From: an uncultured Prevotellaceae bacterium
Lineage (GTDB): Bacteria; Bacteroidota; Bacteroidia; Bacteroidales; Bacteroidaceae
Assembly (NCBI GenBank): GCA_900315105.1
Contig: OMXX01000061.1
Location: 1 to 22,131, forward strand
Reading direction: 5' to 3'
DNA: 22,131 nt
The notes beneath the pieces are model-generated. The model did not search any database and was not told the origin of the DNA. It worked only from the letters and a program-made list of their open reading frames with translations. The position numbers were made by a program, and so were the translations under genes. Positions 13,163 to 20,441 of the stretch are shown in pieces. Every line of letters starts with the position of its first letter. Positions within the stretch are counted from its first letter, which is position 1.

Positions 13163-14743
13163 TTAAATCAATCCTGCCTTACCGATTACGATAAGCATAG
13201 CATAGCCAACAACAAGACCGATAACACCCATGATGAGACCTACGCGCATCATCTGCTTCTGCTCAATCATACCAGTTGCATGAGCAAGGGCATTTGGAGG
13301 TGTAGATATTGGCAATACCATAGCCAGAGATGCAGAGAGAGCAATACCGATGAGCAATGGTGAAACGCCGCCAAGTGCTTCGAGGTTCCCTCTTGATGCT
13401 GTACCAATAACGGTGAGGATTGGGATAAGGAGCGCTGCTGTTGCTGTGTTTGAGATGAAGTTTGACAGAGCATAGCAGAGGATACCAGAACCAACTATCA
13501 TAAGTATTGCAGGCCATGTATCGAATGGGATTGTCTCAATGAGGTGGGCAGCGAGCTTTGTCTCCTGAAGGGCAAGACCGATAGCGAAACCGCCGGCTAC
13601 CATCCAGAGTACTGACCAGTTGATTTCCTCAAGATCCTTACGTGTGATGATGCCACAGGCACAGAACACACCAACAGGAAGCAGACCTACAACGTTAGAG
13701 TTAACGCCTGAAACCTTATCGAGAACCCAAAGGAGGATTGTTACAATAAATGTTATATATACCACGTATGACTGCCATGTAGTCTCCTTCTCACCCTCAA
13801 TCTTGAGCTCTACAGTCTTCTGAGAGAATGGGAACATCAACTTGAGGATGAACCATCCTACAAAGAGGAGGAAGATAGCGAGAGGGAACATGAACATCAT
13901 CCATTCACCGAAACCGATACCCATGTTGAGACCTTCTGCATCGTTGAGAGCCTTCAAGGCAATAGCGTTAGGAGGTGTTCCGATAGGTGTACCGATACCG
14001 CCGATGTTAGCGCCGATAGGAATAGCGAGGGCAAGACCGATACGTCCCTTACCGTTTGCAGGCAACTGCTTGAGCACAGGTGTAAGGAATGTGAGCATCA
14101 TAGCTGCTGTAGCGGTGTTGGAAAGGAACATTGAGAATACACCTGTTACGAGCAGGAAGCCGAGGAGCACATTCTCAGACTTTGTTCCGAACGGAGTAAG
14201 CATAATCTTTGCCATCTTCACGTCAAGACCAACCTTTGTTGCTGCGATGGCAAGGATGAATCCTCCGATAAACAGCATGATGATAGGGTCAGCAAAACAG
14301 CCCATGATCTTCTTGTAGGAGATTAGTGCACCAAGTACGTTTGCATCCTTATCCTGGAATTCGTATGGCCAAATTGTATCCCAAAAAGAACCAGAGCCTG
14401 CAGGAGCATCTACGAGATCCTTTACAAAGATATTCAAGGAAGAATCTGAACACGTGTAGAGCAAGATAACGATGACAAGTGTTGATGTTGCCCAAGAAGG
14501 AATACCCTCTGTGAGCCACATGAGAGATGCAAAGATGAAGATTGCAATAGTACGCTGCTCTGTCAGCGTAAGGTCAGGAATACCAAAGGCATCAGAAGGA
14601 AGACACCACACGATAAGGCTGATAAGAGTCACCGCAATGATTTTAATAGCCTTAACCAATGTCTTGTTTTCGGCATCTTTCTTTTGTTTCTTGTCATCCT
14701 GACGCTTGGCAACAAGATTGTAGCCTGGAAAATTCTTAAACAT
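13163..14743 (-). CDS. SLC13/DASS family sodium-coupled dicarboxylate transporter
   Basis: This 526-residue polytopic membrane protein has the hallmarks of the DASS (INDY-like) family. Two SNT motifs sit in the re-entrant hairpins (Ser208-Thr210 in FLSNTATAAMM and Ser431-Thr433 in FISNTATAALL). Each is followed by a TPPN motif (256-259 and 481-484) that shapes the sodium and substrate sites. The internal repeat of these motifs shows the two-fold inverted architecture. Family members import succinate, fumarate, malate or related anions with sodium; exact substrate cannot be read from the sequence. The cytosolic N-terminus (about 35 residues) is highly charged. It has its own promoter (14792-14822) and a terminator at 13005-13043, so it is probably monocistronic. 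Confidence 0.92.
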   Translation of the reverse strand: MFKNFPGYNLVAKRQDDKKQKKDAENKTLVKAIKIIAVTLISLIVWCLPSDAFGIPDLTLTEQRTIAIFIFASLMWLTEGIPSWATSTLVIVILLYTCSDSSLNIFVKDLVDAPAGSGSFWDTIWPYEFQDKDANVLGALISYKKIMGCFADPIIMLFIGGFILAIAATKVGLDVKMAKIMLTPFGTKSENVLLGFLLVTGVFSMFLSNTATAAMMLTFLTPVLKQLPANGKGRIGLALAIPIGANIGGIGTPIGTPPNAIALKALNDAEGLNMGIGFGEWMMFMFPLAIFLLFVGWFILKLMFPFSQKTVELKIEGEKETTWQSYVVYITFIVTILLWVLDKVSGVNSNVVGLLPVGVFCACGIITRKDLEEINWSVLWMVAGGFAIGLALQETKLAAHLIETIPFDTWPAILMIVGSGILCYALSNFISNTATAALLIPILTVIGTASRGNLEALGGVSPLLIGIALSASLAMVLPISTPPNALAHATGMIEQKQMMRVGLIMGVIGLVVGYAMLIVIGKAGLI

Positions 14744-14791
14744 GAGTTCTAATTTACCAATTGTTTAGAGTAATAACACACAAAACGGCTG

Positions 14792-14822
14792 CAAAGGTAA
14801 CATTTTTTTCCGAAATAGCAAA
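14792..14822 (-). promoter_or_regulatory. Promoter of the SLC13 transporter gene
   Basis: On the minus strand, TTTG (14819-14822), a 19-bp spacer and TACCTTTG (14792-14799) match the consensus exactly. Transcription would start near 14785, about 42 nt before the ATG. Confidence 0.85.
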
Positions 14823-14934
14823 GAAAAACAGACACAAAATCGTAAAAGTCGACAAATTTCGGAGAATTGCAAATCACGTATTACAAATTGCTCACCAAGG
14901 TTCGCCGAACTAAGGCCAATTCCCTTATTTCTAT

Positions 14935-14994
14935 GTGAGTTCGATGACTTGCTTCTGCTTTATGAGCCTAAGCGAATAATTATTGTCAGTTAAA
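14935..14994 (+). repeat. Dispersed repeat, middle copy (diverged)
   Basis: GTGAGTTCGATGACTTGC followed by TGAGCCTAAGCGAATAATT parallels the left window copy read on the minus strand (GTGAGTTCGACGACTTGC, then TGAGCCTTAGCGAAAAATT). Similarity fades after the CAGTT near 14990. An inverted fragment (TCATCGAACTCAC) lies at 15050-15062. Confidence 0.7.
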
Positions 14995-15115
14995 ACACTA
15001 GAGGTGCGCTTATATTGACATTGTACGCCAAGTTCATCAAACTGAAAATTCATCGAACTCACGCTATTTACAGTTTCTTTCCGCAACTCAAAATTCCGTC
15101 TTTCCTCCTAAGTTG

Positions 15116-15192
15116 CTCCATCGTTTGTCCATCAGTTCTCCATCGATCCTCCATCGCAACGATGGACTATCGATGGAGTATCGATGGAGTAT
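15116..15192. repeat. Palindrome made of 11-nt units, copy 2
   Basis: The left arm (15116-15156) is again 41 nt with four 11-nt-spaced TCCATC words. The loop is CAA, and the right arm from 15160 has three GATGGA words and a diverged fourth. The unit bases between the core words differ from copy 1, while arm length and loop length are identical. Confidence 0.9.
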
Positions 15193-15353
15193 CCTAAGAG
15201 GGAAAAGGGAGAAATGACATTTTCACTTCATTGACAAAAAATGCAAACCTTTGTTTTTTGGTCCGAAATCTTGTTCTCTCTTCCTCAAATTATCCTCCCT
15301 TTTTCCTTACAATGATTAAAATATGATAAAAATGTTCATAACAAATGTTTAAT

Positions 15354-15386
15354 TTTCTTTTTTCTTAGCGAAATTGATTAATTTTG
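15354..15386 (+). promoter_or_regulatory. Promoter of the exporter operon
   Basis: TAATTTTG at 15379-15386 matches the -7 box. TTTC at 15354-15357, with 21-bp spacing, is a one-off -33 match. The transcript would start near 15391-15393, only a few bases before the ATG at 15397. Confidence 0.65.
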
Positions 15387-15396
15387 CACAACCGTT

Positions 15397-16272
15397 ATGA
15401 ATATGAATAAAAAAGTAATATTACCACTTGTTGTCCTGCTTGTAATATTGACAGGCGGAATCGTTTTCCTTCTCCTTTCGCTCAACGCAGAGAAAATGAA
15501 CACTCGCCAGATGCAGGAACTTGCAGAACTGGACAAGAAAGAGATGGAGAACGAATATCGTGAGTTCTCAAACCAGTACAGTGAGATGATGACTAAGATC
15601 AACAATGATTCTATCATCGCGCAGCTCACTCAGGAACAATTGCGTACACAGCAGTTGCTCAAGGAACTTCAGCAGACGAAATCGCACGACGCAGCTGAGA
15701 TTACACGTCTGAAGAAGGAACTTGCACAGGTACGTGCCGTACTCCGCGAGTATGTCATCCAGATCGACTCCCTCAACAGGCAGAACGAACGCCTTACGGC
15801 AGAGAATGCCCGTATAAACTCAGCCCTTGAGGAGTCTGCCCGTCAGAACGAGGCTCTCACATCTGAGAAAGCATCTCTTACTGAGAAGGTTGCCATCGCA
15901 GCACAGCTTGATGCCACCAACATCAGATTCATGCCTCTGAACAAGAAGGGCAAGGAAGAGAAGAAGGTCAGCAAGGCAAAGCAGTTGAGGGTTGACTTCT
16001 CTATTTCACGAAACGTGACAGCCCAAAGCGGCATGAAGACTCTCTATGTCCGTATCATCACACCTACAGGCTCTGTCCTCTCCGCAGGCACTATCCCTTA
16101 CGAGAACAAGAACATCCAGTATTCTATCAAGAAATCGATAGAGTACAATGGCGAGGCAACTCCTGTGACAATGTTCTGGAACATCAAGGAGGTACACTCT
16201 GCCGGTACATATCAGGTGGCTATCTTCTGCGACGGTCAGATGATTGGCTCCAAGAGTTTTGCGGTAATGTAA
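15397..16272 (+). CDS. Membrane-anchored coiled-coil protein, unknown function
   Basis: This 291-residue protein has one N-terminal transmembrane helix (about 8-29). A long coiled coil covers about residues 33-165, rich in Leu, Gln and Glu heptads (LTQEQLRTQQLLKELQQ). A basic hinge (184-195, KKGKEEKKVSKAK) leads to a C-terminal beta-rich domain (about 196-291) that looks like an extracytoplasmic sandwich fold. I do not know a named family, but similar coiled-coil plus beta-domain proteins occur in Bacteroidales. The second ATG at 15403 is an equally good start. It precedes the TolC gene by 90 bp with no promoter between, so it probably belongs to the exporter operon. The 29 codons after its stop stay open in frame (see findings). 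Confidence 0.8.
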   Translation: MNMNKKVILPLVVLLVILTGGIVFLLLSLNAEKMNTRQMQELAELDKKEMENEYREFSNQYSEMMTKINNDSIIAQLTQEQLRTQQLLKELQQTKSHDAAEITRLKKELAQVRAVLREYVIQIDSLNRQNERLTAENARINSALEESARQNEALTSEKASLTEKVAIAAQLDATNIRFMPLNKKGKEEKKVSKAKQLRVDFSISRNVTAQSGMKTLYVRIITPTGSVLSAGTIPYENKNIQYSIKKSIEYNGEATPVTMFWNIKEVHSAGTYQVAIFCDGQMIGSKSFAVM

Positions 16273-16284
16273 AGACTTGACAAT

Positions 16285-16338
16285 CTGGAAAACCCGGAAT
16301 ATCCGGAAAACCCGGGAACCCCGGAAAACCCAGAATTA
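16285..16338 (+). repeat. Six 9-bp tandem units between the coiled-coil and TolC genes
   Basis: The units are CTGGAAAAC, CCGGAATAT, CCGGAAAAC, CCGGGAACC, CCGGAAAAC and CCAGAATTA. The 9-bp period equals three codons and the tract is in frame with the upstream gene. Confidence 0.85.
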
Positions 16339-16362
16339 TCTGAAGAGAAAAATATAAAATAA

Positions 16363-17844
16363 ATGAAAAGATTTATAGCATTATGTGCTTCCGCGCTATG
16401 CCTTGTGCTGCCATTGGAGGCGCAAACGCTATCGCTTGACTCCTGTCGGGCAATGGCTCTGCGCAACAACAAGCAATTGGGCATTGCACGCGCCAAGCAA
16501 CAGGCGGCAATGAATGTGCGCAAGTCTGCGCGCACCAAATACCTGCCCCACATCGATGTGGCGGGTGGATGGATGCTGTCAAGTCGCGAGGTATCAATTC
16601 TCAACAGCGAACAGAAGGACAAGCTCTCAAATCTTGGAACAATTGCTGCTGGAAAAATTGATGGCTCGCAGGTTTCCGACTTTCTCATGCAGATGGTGCA
16701 GAAAGGCGTTCTGTCTCCTGCAGAGGCACAGCAGTATGGTCAACTGGCAGCGAATACCACCCAGCAGTTGGCTGCATTCGGCAATAATCTTGGCGAAGAA
16801 ATCAAGGATGCTTTCCGCACGGATACTCGTAGCATCATCGTCGGTAGCGTGGTAGTGAACCAGCCAGTTTTCATGGGTGGTGCTATTACGGCAGCTAACC
16901 GTATGGCAGACATAAGCGAGAAGATGGCATCCGTAAGCGTGGATGCTTCTGAACAGAATGTACTCTACGACATTGACAATGCCTATTGGCTCGTTGTTTC
17001 CCTCAAGCAGAAACAGCGTTTGGCTGACAGCTATCTGAAACTCGTGCAGAAACTTGACGATGATGTCAACAAAATGATCAAGGAAGGCGTGGCAACACGT
17101 GCTGACGGTCTGAAGGTTGACGTCAAGGTCAACGAGGCTGAAATGACAAAGACTCAAGTGGATAACGGCTTGAGCCTCGCCCGTATGCTGCTCTGTCAGT
17201 TGTGTGGCATTCAGATTAGCGACAAGGTGACTCTCGTTGACGAGACGAGGGACGACATCGTAGTGTCATCAAACAGATACAACAAGGATATGGTAATGGA
17301 GAGCCGTCCTGAGCTCAAGCTTCTCAACAATGCCGTTGAGATTAGCGAACAGACCACCAAAATTGCACGTGCTACAATGCTTCCACAGGTTGCCCTGACA
17401 GGCGGGTATTTGATTAGCAATCCTAACCTCTTTAATGGTTATGAGAAGAAATTCGGCGGTATGTGGAATATCGGAATAATGGTTCGAGTACCGGTTCTCG
17501 ACTGGGGAGACGCAACGTATAAGGTTCGCGCAAGCAAGATAGCCACGAACATAGCACGTCTTACCCTTGACGAGGCTCGGGAGAAGATCGACCTTCAGGT
17601 AAACCAGTGCGACTATCGTCTCAAGGAGGCTAATAAGAAACTTGTCACCGCTCAGAAGAATATACAAAGAGCAGAAGAAAACCTCAGATGCGCCAACATC
17701 GGCTTCAAGGAAGGGGTGATGGATGCAACAGAAGTAATGGCTGCCCAGACAGCTTGGCTTCAGGCAAAGACGCAGAAAATAGACGCCCAGATTGATGTAT
17801 GCCTCGGTGAGGCTGCTATGAAGAAGGCGATAGGAATGAGGTGA
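16363..17844 (+). CDS. TolC-family outer-membrane efflux channel
   Basis: This 493-residue protein has a signal peptide (1-20, ending LEAQ) and the two-repeat outer-membrane efflux architecture. Helical stretches (about 25-55, 180-280, 310-345, 395-490) alternate with strand segments ending in aromatic residues (SIIVGSVVVNQPVFMGGAI and MWNIGIMVRVPVLDWGDAT), typical of the beta-barrel parts. Trimers form a tunnel across the outer membrane that joins an inner-membrane pump through an HlyD-type adaptor. Both partners follow directly downstream (adaptor 74 bp away). There is an insertion at about residues 75-145 relative to a minimal TolC repeat, rich in Gln and Ala. The start ATG follows immediately after a TAA in the frame of the upstream gene. 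Confidence 0.92.
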   Translation: MKRFIALCASALCLVLPLEAQTLSLDSCRAMALRNNKQLGIARAKQQAAMNVRKSARTKYLPHIDVAGGWMLSSREVSILNSEQKDKLSNLGTIAAGKIDGSQVSDFLMQMVQKGVLSPAEAQQYGQLAANTTQQLAAFGNNLGEEIKDAFRTDTRSIIVGSVVVNQPVFMGGAITAANRMADISEKMASVSVDASEQNVLYDIDNAYWLVVSLKQKQRLADSYLKLVQKLDDDVNKMIKEGVATRADGLKVDVKVNEAEMTKTQVDNGLSLARMLLCQLCGIQISDKVTLVDETRDDIVVSSNRYNKDMVMESRPELKLLNNAVEISEQTTKIARATMLPQVALTGGYLISNPNLFNGYEKKFGGMWNIGIMVRVPVLDWGDATYKVRASKIATNIARLTLDEAREKIDLQVNQCDYRLKEANKKLVTAQKNIQRAEENLRCANIGFKEGVMDATEVMAAQTAWLQAKTQKIDAQIDVCLGEAAMKKAIGMR

Positions 17845-17918
17845 AAGGAGAGAGGAAAGAGTAAAGTAGAAAGTTGAAAGTAGAAAGTGTAAGGGTAAAG
17901 TAATTTACAGTTATAGAT

Positions 17919-18905
17919 ATGAGTACAGAATCACAACATAAGAGTGTACTGTTCGGTGTGATAGCCTTCGCTGCTGTCATCATCATTGTAGGCATAATAG
18001 GTCTTTTCACAATCGACAACGAACAGGATTTCATTCAAGGTCAGGTTGACGTGGCAGAATACCGCGTGTCAAGCAAGGTACCGGGCCGTATCCTTGAGAT
18101 ACGTGTCAAGGAAGGTGATTACGTAAAGGTGGGCGATACCCTCGCAATCCTCGATGCCCCAGAGGTAGAGGCTAAGAAGGTTCAGGCACAGAGCGCAGAG
18201 AATGCAGCAAGTGCCTTGAGCGATATGGCCAAGGCTGGTGCGCGTCAGGAGCAGATTCAGGGTGCCTTCGAACTCTGGCAACAGGCTAAGGCCGGACTCG
18301 AGATTGCACAGAAGTCATATCAGCGTGTGCAGCGTCTCTTCGACGAGGGTGTACTGAGCGAGCAGAAGCGCGATGAGGCATACGCCCAGTACAAGGCTTA
18401 CGAGGCTCAGGAGAAGGCAGCCAAGAGCCAGTACGACATGGCTATGAACGGTGCCCGCTCTGAGGAGAAACGCGCCGCAGCCGCACAGGTAAACCGCGCC
18501 AAGGGTGCTATTCAGGAAGTGAACTCTTACATCCACGAGACCGTACAGGTGGCTCAGATGGAAGGTGAGGTTAGCAATATCTATCCAAAGGTAGGAGAGC
18601 TCGTAGGCACAGGAAGCCCTATCATGACAATCAGCATAATGTCTGACATGTGGGGAACATTCAACGTGCGCGAAGACCTGCTCAACGGTATGAAAGTCGG
18701 CGATAAGTTCAATGCCTTCGTGCCTGCATTCAACAAGGAACTGCAACTGCAGGTTTCAAGCATCAAGGATGAGGGCAGCTATGCCACATGGAAGGCAACC
18801 AAGAGCAATGGTCAGTATGACCTCAGGACATTCGAGGTTAAAGCCCGTCCTACTACCAAGTTCGAGGGACTGCGCCCTGGAATGTCGTTGGTGATTAAGA
18901 AATAG
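17919..18905 (+). CDS. HlyD/EmrA-type membrane-fusion adaptor
   Basis: This 328-residue protein has an N-terminal transmembrane helix (about 10-31), then a lipoyl-like half motif (VSSKVPGRILEIRVKEGDYVKVGDTL, in two parts about 50-75). A long alpha-helical hairpin rich in Ala and Gln (about 83-205) leads to the second lipoyl half (about 210-240) and a beta-barrel domain (about 245-328). Such adaptors bridge inner-membrane transporters to TolC channels. It lies 74 bp after the TolC gene in a purine-rich spacer with no promoter, and precedes two ABC-2 permeases. This YbhG-YbhS-YbhR-like order suggests export of hydrophobic compounds or drugs; the substrate is not identifiable. Confidence 0.92.
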   Translation: MSTESQHKSVLFGVIAFAAVIIIVGIIGLFTIDNEQDFIQGQVDVAEYRVSSKVPGRILEIRVKEGDYVKVGDTLAILDAPEVEAKKVQAQSAENAASALSDMAKAGARQEQIQGAFELWQQAKAGLEIAQKSYQRVQRLFDEGVLSEQKRDEAYAQYKAYEAQEKAAKSQYDMAMNGARSEEKRAAAAQVNRAKGAIQEVNSYIHETVQVAQMEGEVSNIYPKVGELVGTGSPIMTISIMSDMWGTFNVREDLLNGMKVGDKFNAFVPAFNKELQLQVSSIKDEGSYATWKATKSNGQYDLRTFEVKARPTTKFEGLRPGMSLVIKK

Positions 18906-18913
18906 AAAGAACC

Positions 18914-19125
18914 AGCCCCTCACCTGCCCTACGGGCACCCTCTCCCCTAAGGGCGAGGGAAAAGTTTGTATTTCAAACCATGAGGGCAAATCAGAAATAA
19001 CAAAAAAATTAAATCCCCCCCCAATTATCCATAAATGGTAACTTATCCCTCGCCCCATGGGGAAGTCGGAGATTGAGTATCTCCGAGTATGTGCCAGAGG
19101 GTGCCCGTAGGGCAGGTGAGGGGCT
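18914..19125. repeat. Perfect 30-bp inverted repeat with internal hairpin element
   Basis: Arm 18914-18943 is the exact reverse complement of 19096-19125. Further in, GGCGAGGGA (18952-18960) pairs with TCCCTCGCC (about 19046-19054). Close to the right arm sits GGGGAAGTC, stem GGAGAT, loop TGAGT, ATCTCC, then GAGTATGTGCCAGA (19059-19098), which matches the element at 3862-3901 except for the stem bases. The whole fills the gap between adaptor and permease genes. Confidence 0.9.
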
Positions 19126-19139
19126 ATTGGTTAGGCCTA

Positions 19140-20303
19140 ATGTTCCGCAATTTATATAACGTCATATCTCGCGAGACACGCATAATATTCGCGCAACCTA
19201 TCTATCTGGTATGCATGATCGTAATGCCGTTTCTCTGCACCATGTTCTTCACCACCTTGATGGAGAACGGACAGCCTGTTGATATGCCTGTCGGAGTTGT
19301 GGACAACGACAATACCACCACAACACGCAAGCTTACCCGCATGCTCGACTCATTCCAGTCATCGAAGGTGGTGGCCCACTACCCTTCCGTGGATGATGCC
19401 CGCCATGCCATACAGACTGGCGAGATATACGGTTTCATGTATTTCCCAAAGCATACAACCGACAATCTCCTTGCTTCCCGACAGCCTAAGATATCCTTCT
19501 ACTACAGCAACACGTCAATCATGGCTGGCACCCTTATCTTCAAGGATATGAAGACCATGGCTACGCTCGGCTCTGCTGCCGTAGGACAGGCAACGCTTCA
19601 GGCAAAGGGATATCGCCCGGAACTCATAATGCCGGCTCTCCAGCCTATTGCCGTTGACCTGCACATGATAGGCAACCCATGGGTGAACTACAACATCTAC
19701 CTATCCACGATGCTTGTGCCCGGATGCTTCCTGCTGTTCATCTTCCTTCTCACTCCGTTCTCCTTCGGAACAGAACTGAAATTCAACACATCCAACCAGC
19801 TTATGGAAGCAGCAGGCAACCATAGCATTATAGCCATCATAGGCAAGCTGATTCCACACACATTGATATATTTCATCGTGATGACAGGAATAATGTGGTA
19901 TATGTTCGACTATCTCCACTTCCCTGCCCCCGGTGGAATAGGAAGGCTGATGCTTCTTGGCTATCTCACTGTTATCGGAGCACAGGGATTCAGCCTCACA
20001 ATCTTCGGACTCGTTCCAACCCTCCGCATGAGCATGAGCCTATGCTCGCTTATGGGAGTACTGAGTTTCTCAATGGTAGGAAGCGCCTTCCCTATCTTTG
20101 CCATGGACGCCCCGCTTCAGGCAATGTCATGGTTCTTCCCTCTGCGCCATTATTACATGATATATCAGTTGTGCATATTCAACACCTACCCGCTTTGCGA
20201 TGCTGCGCTGCACATAGTATGCCTCATAGGCTTTTCTATCATGCCATACCTCCAGACAAAGCGCATCGGTGATGTGATGAGGCATTATGATTATATAAAG
20301 TAA
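19140..20303 (+). CDS. ABC-2 type transporter permease 1
   Basis: I chose the start at 19140 (MFRNLYNVISRE), giving 387 residues. The open frame runs 17 codons further up, but those codons lie within the 30-bp inverted repeat and are unlikely to be translated. It has one transmembrane helix near the N-terminus (about 18-38), a large periplasmic domain (about 40-190, with the VGVVDNDNTTTTRKL motif common in YhhJ-type permeases) and five or six helices in the C-terminal half. It pairs with a second permease of the same type 138 bp downstream to form the transmembrane core. No ATP-binding subunit is encoded in the window. Confidence 0.9.
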   Translation: MFRNLYNVISRETRIIFAQPIYLVCMIVMPFLCTMFFTTLMENGQPVDMPVGVVDNDNTTTTRKLTRMLDSFQSSKVVAHYPSVDDARHAIQTGEIYGFMYFPKHTTDNLLASRQPKISFYYSNTSIMAGTLIFKDMKTMATLGSAAVGQATLQAKGYRPELIMPALQPIAVDLHMIGNPWVNYNIYLSTMLVPGCFLLFIFLLTPFSFGTELKFNTSNQLMEAAGNHSIIAIIGKLIPHTLIYFIVMTGIMWYMFDYLHFPAPGGIGRLMLLGYLTVIGAQGFSLTIFGLVPTLRMSMSLCSLMGVLSFSMVGSAFPIFAMDAPLQAMSWFFPLRHYYMIYQLCIFNTYPLCDAALHIVCLIGFSIMPYLQTKRIGDVMRHYDYIK

Positions 20304-20441
20304 ACAGCCCACCCAGGCCCTCCCAAAGGGAGGGATGCGATATAGTGGGATAAACATTAATAATATCTGAAGCCAAGTCTTCTGTAGCGAAAAATGTATA
20401 AAACATCCTTCCCCTCGGGAAGGCTTGGTTAGGCTTCTTAT
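20304..20441. repeat. G/C-rich palindromes between the two permease genes
   Basis: CCCTCCC, loop AAA, GGGAGGG (about 20321-20337) form a 7-bp triloop hairpin shortly after the stop. A second element, CTTCCC-CTC-GGGAAG (about 20407-20422), lies just before the next start. Confidence 0.7.

Larger units (their letters stand above)
14744..15396. other. 650-bp divergent intergenic region rich in dispersed repeats
   Basis: This gap lies between divergent genes. It holds the SLC13 promoter, the third copy of the window-end repeat (14935-14994), an inverted fragment of it (15050-15062), the second copy of the 11-nt-unit palindrome (15116-15192), an AT-rich stretch and the promoter of the exporter operon (15354-15386). 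I see no gene in it. Confidence 0.8.

Noticed and set aside
13842..14318. 158-codon plus-strand frame opposite the SLC13 gene
   Set aside because: It is a shadow of the transporter coding sequence, with no promoter and no recognisable protein features.
10136..14743. Xylan polysaccharide utilisation locus
   Set aside because: The xylanase has its own promoter and terminator. There is no SusC/SusD pair, other glycoside hydrolase or adjacent sugar transporter; the neighbour is a dicarboxylate carrier.
16236..16688. 150-codon minus-strand frame over the 9-bp repeat
   Set aside because: It overlaps the well-supported TolC and coiled-coil genes. Its glycine/serine-rich part is just the reverse reading of the repeat.
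19089..19139. Upstream start for permease 1
   Set aside because: The 17 extra codons are encoded by the perfect inverted repeat and do not resemble a permease N-terminus. The ATG at 19140 gives a normal one.
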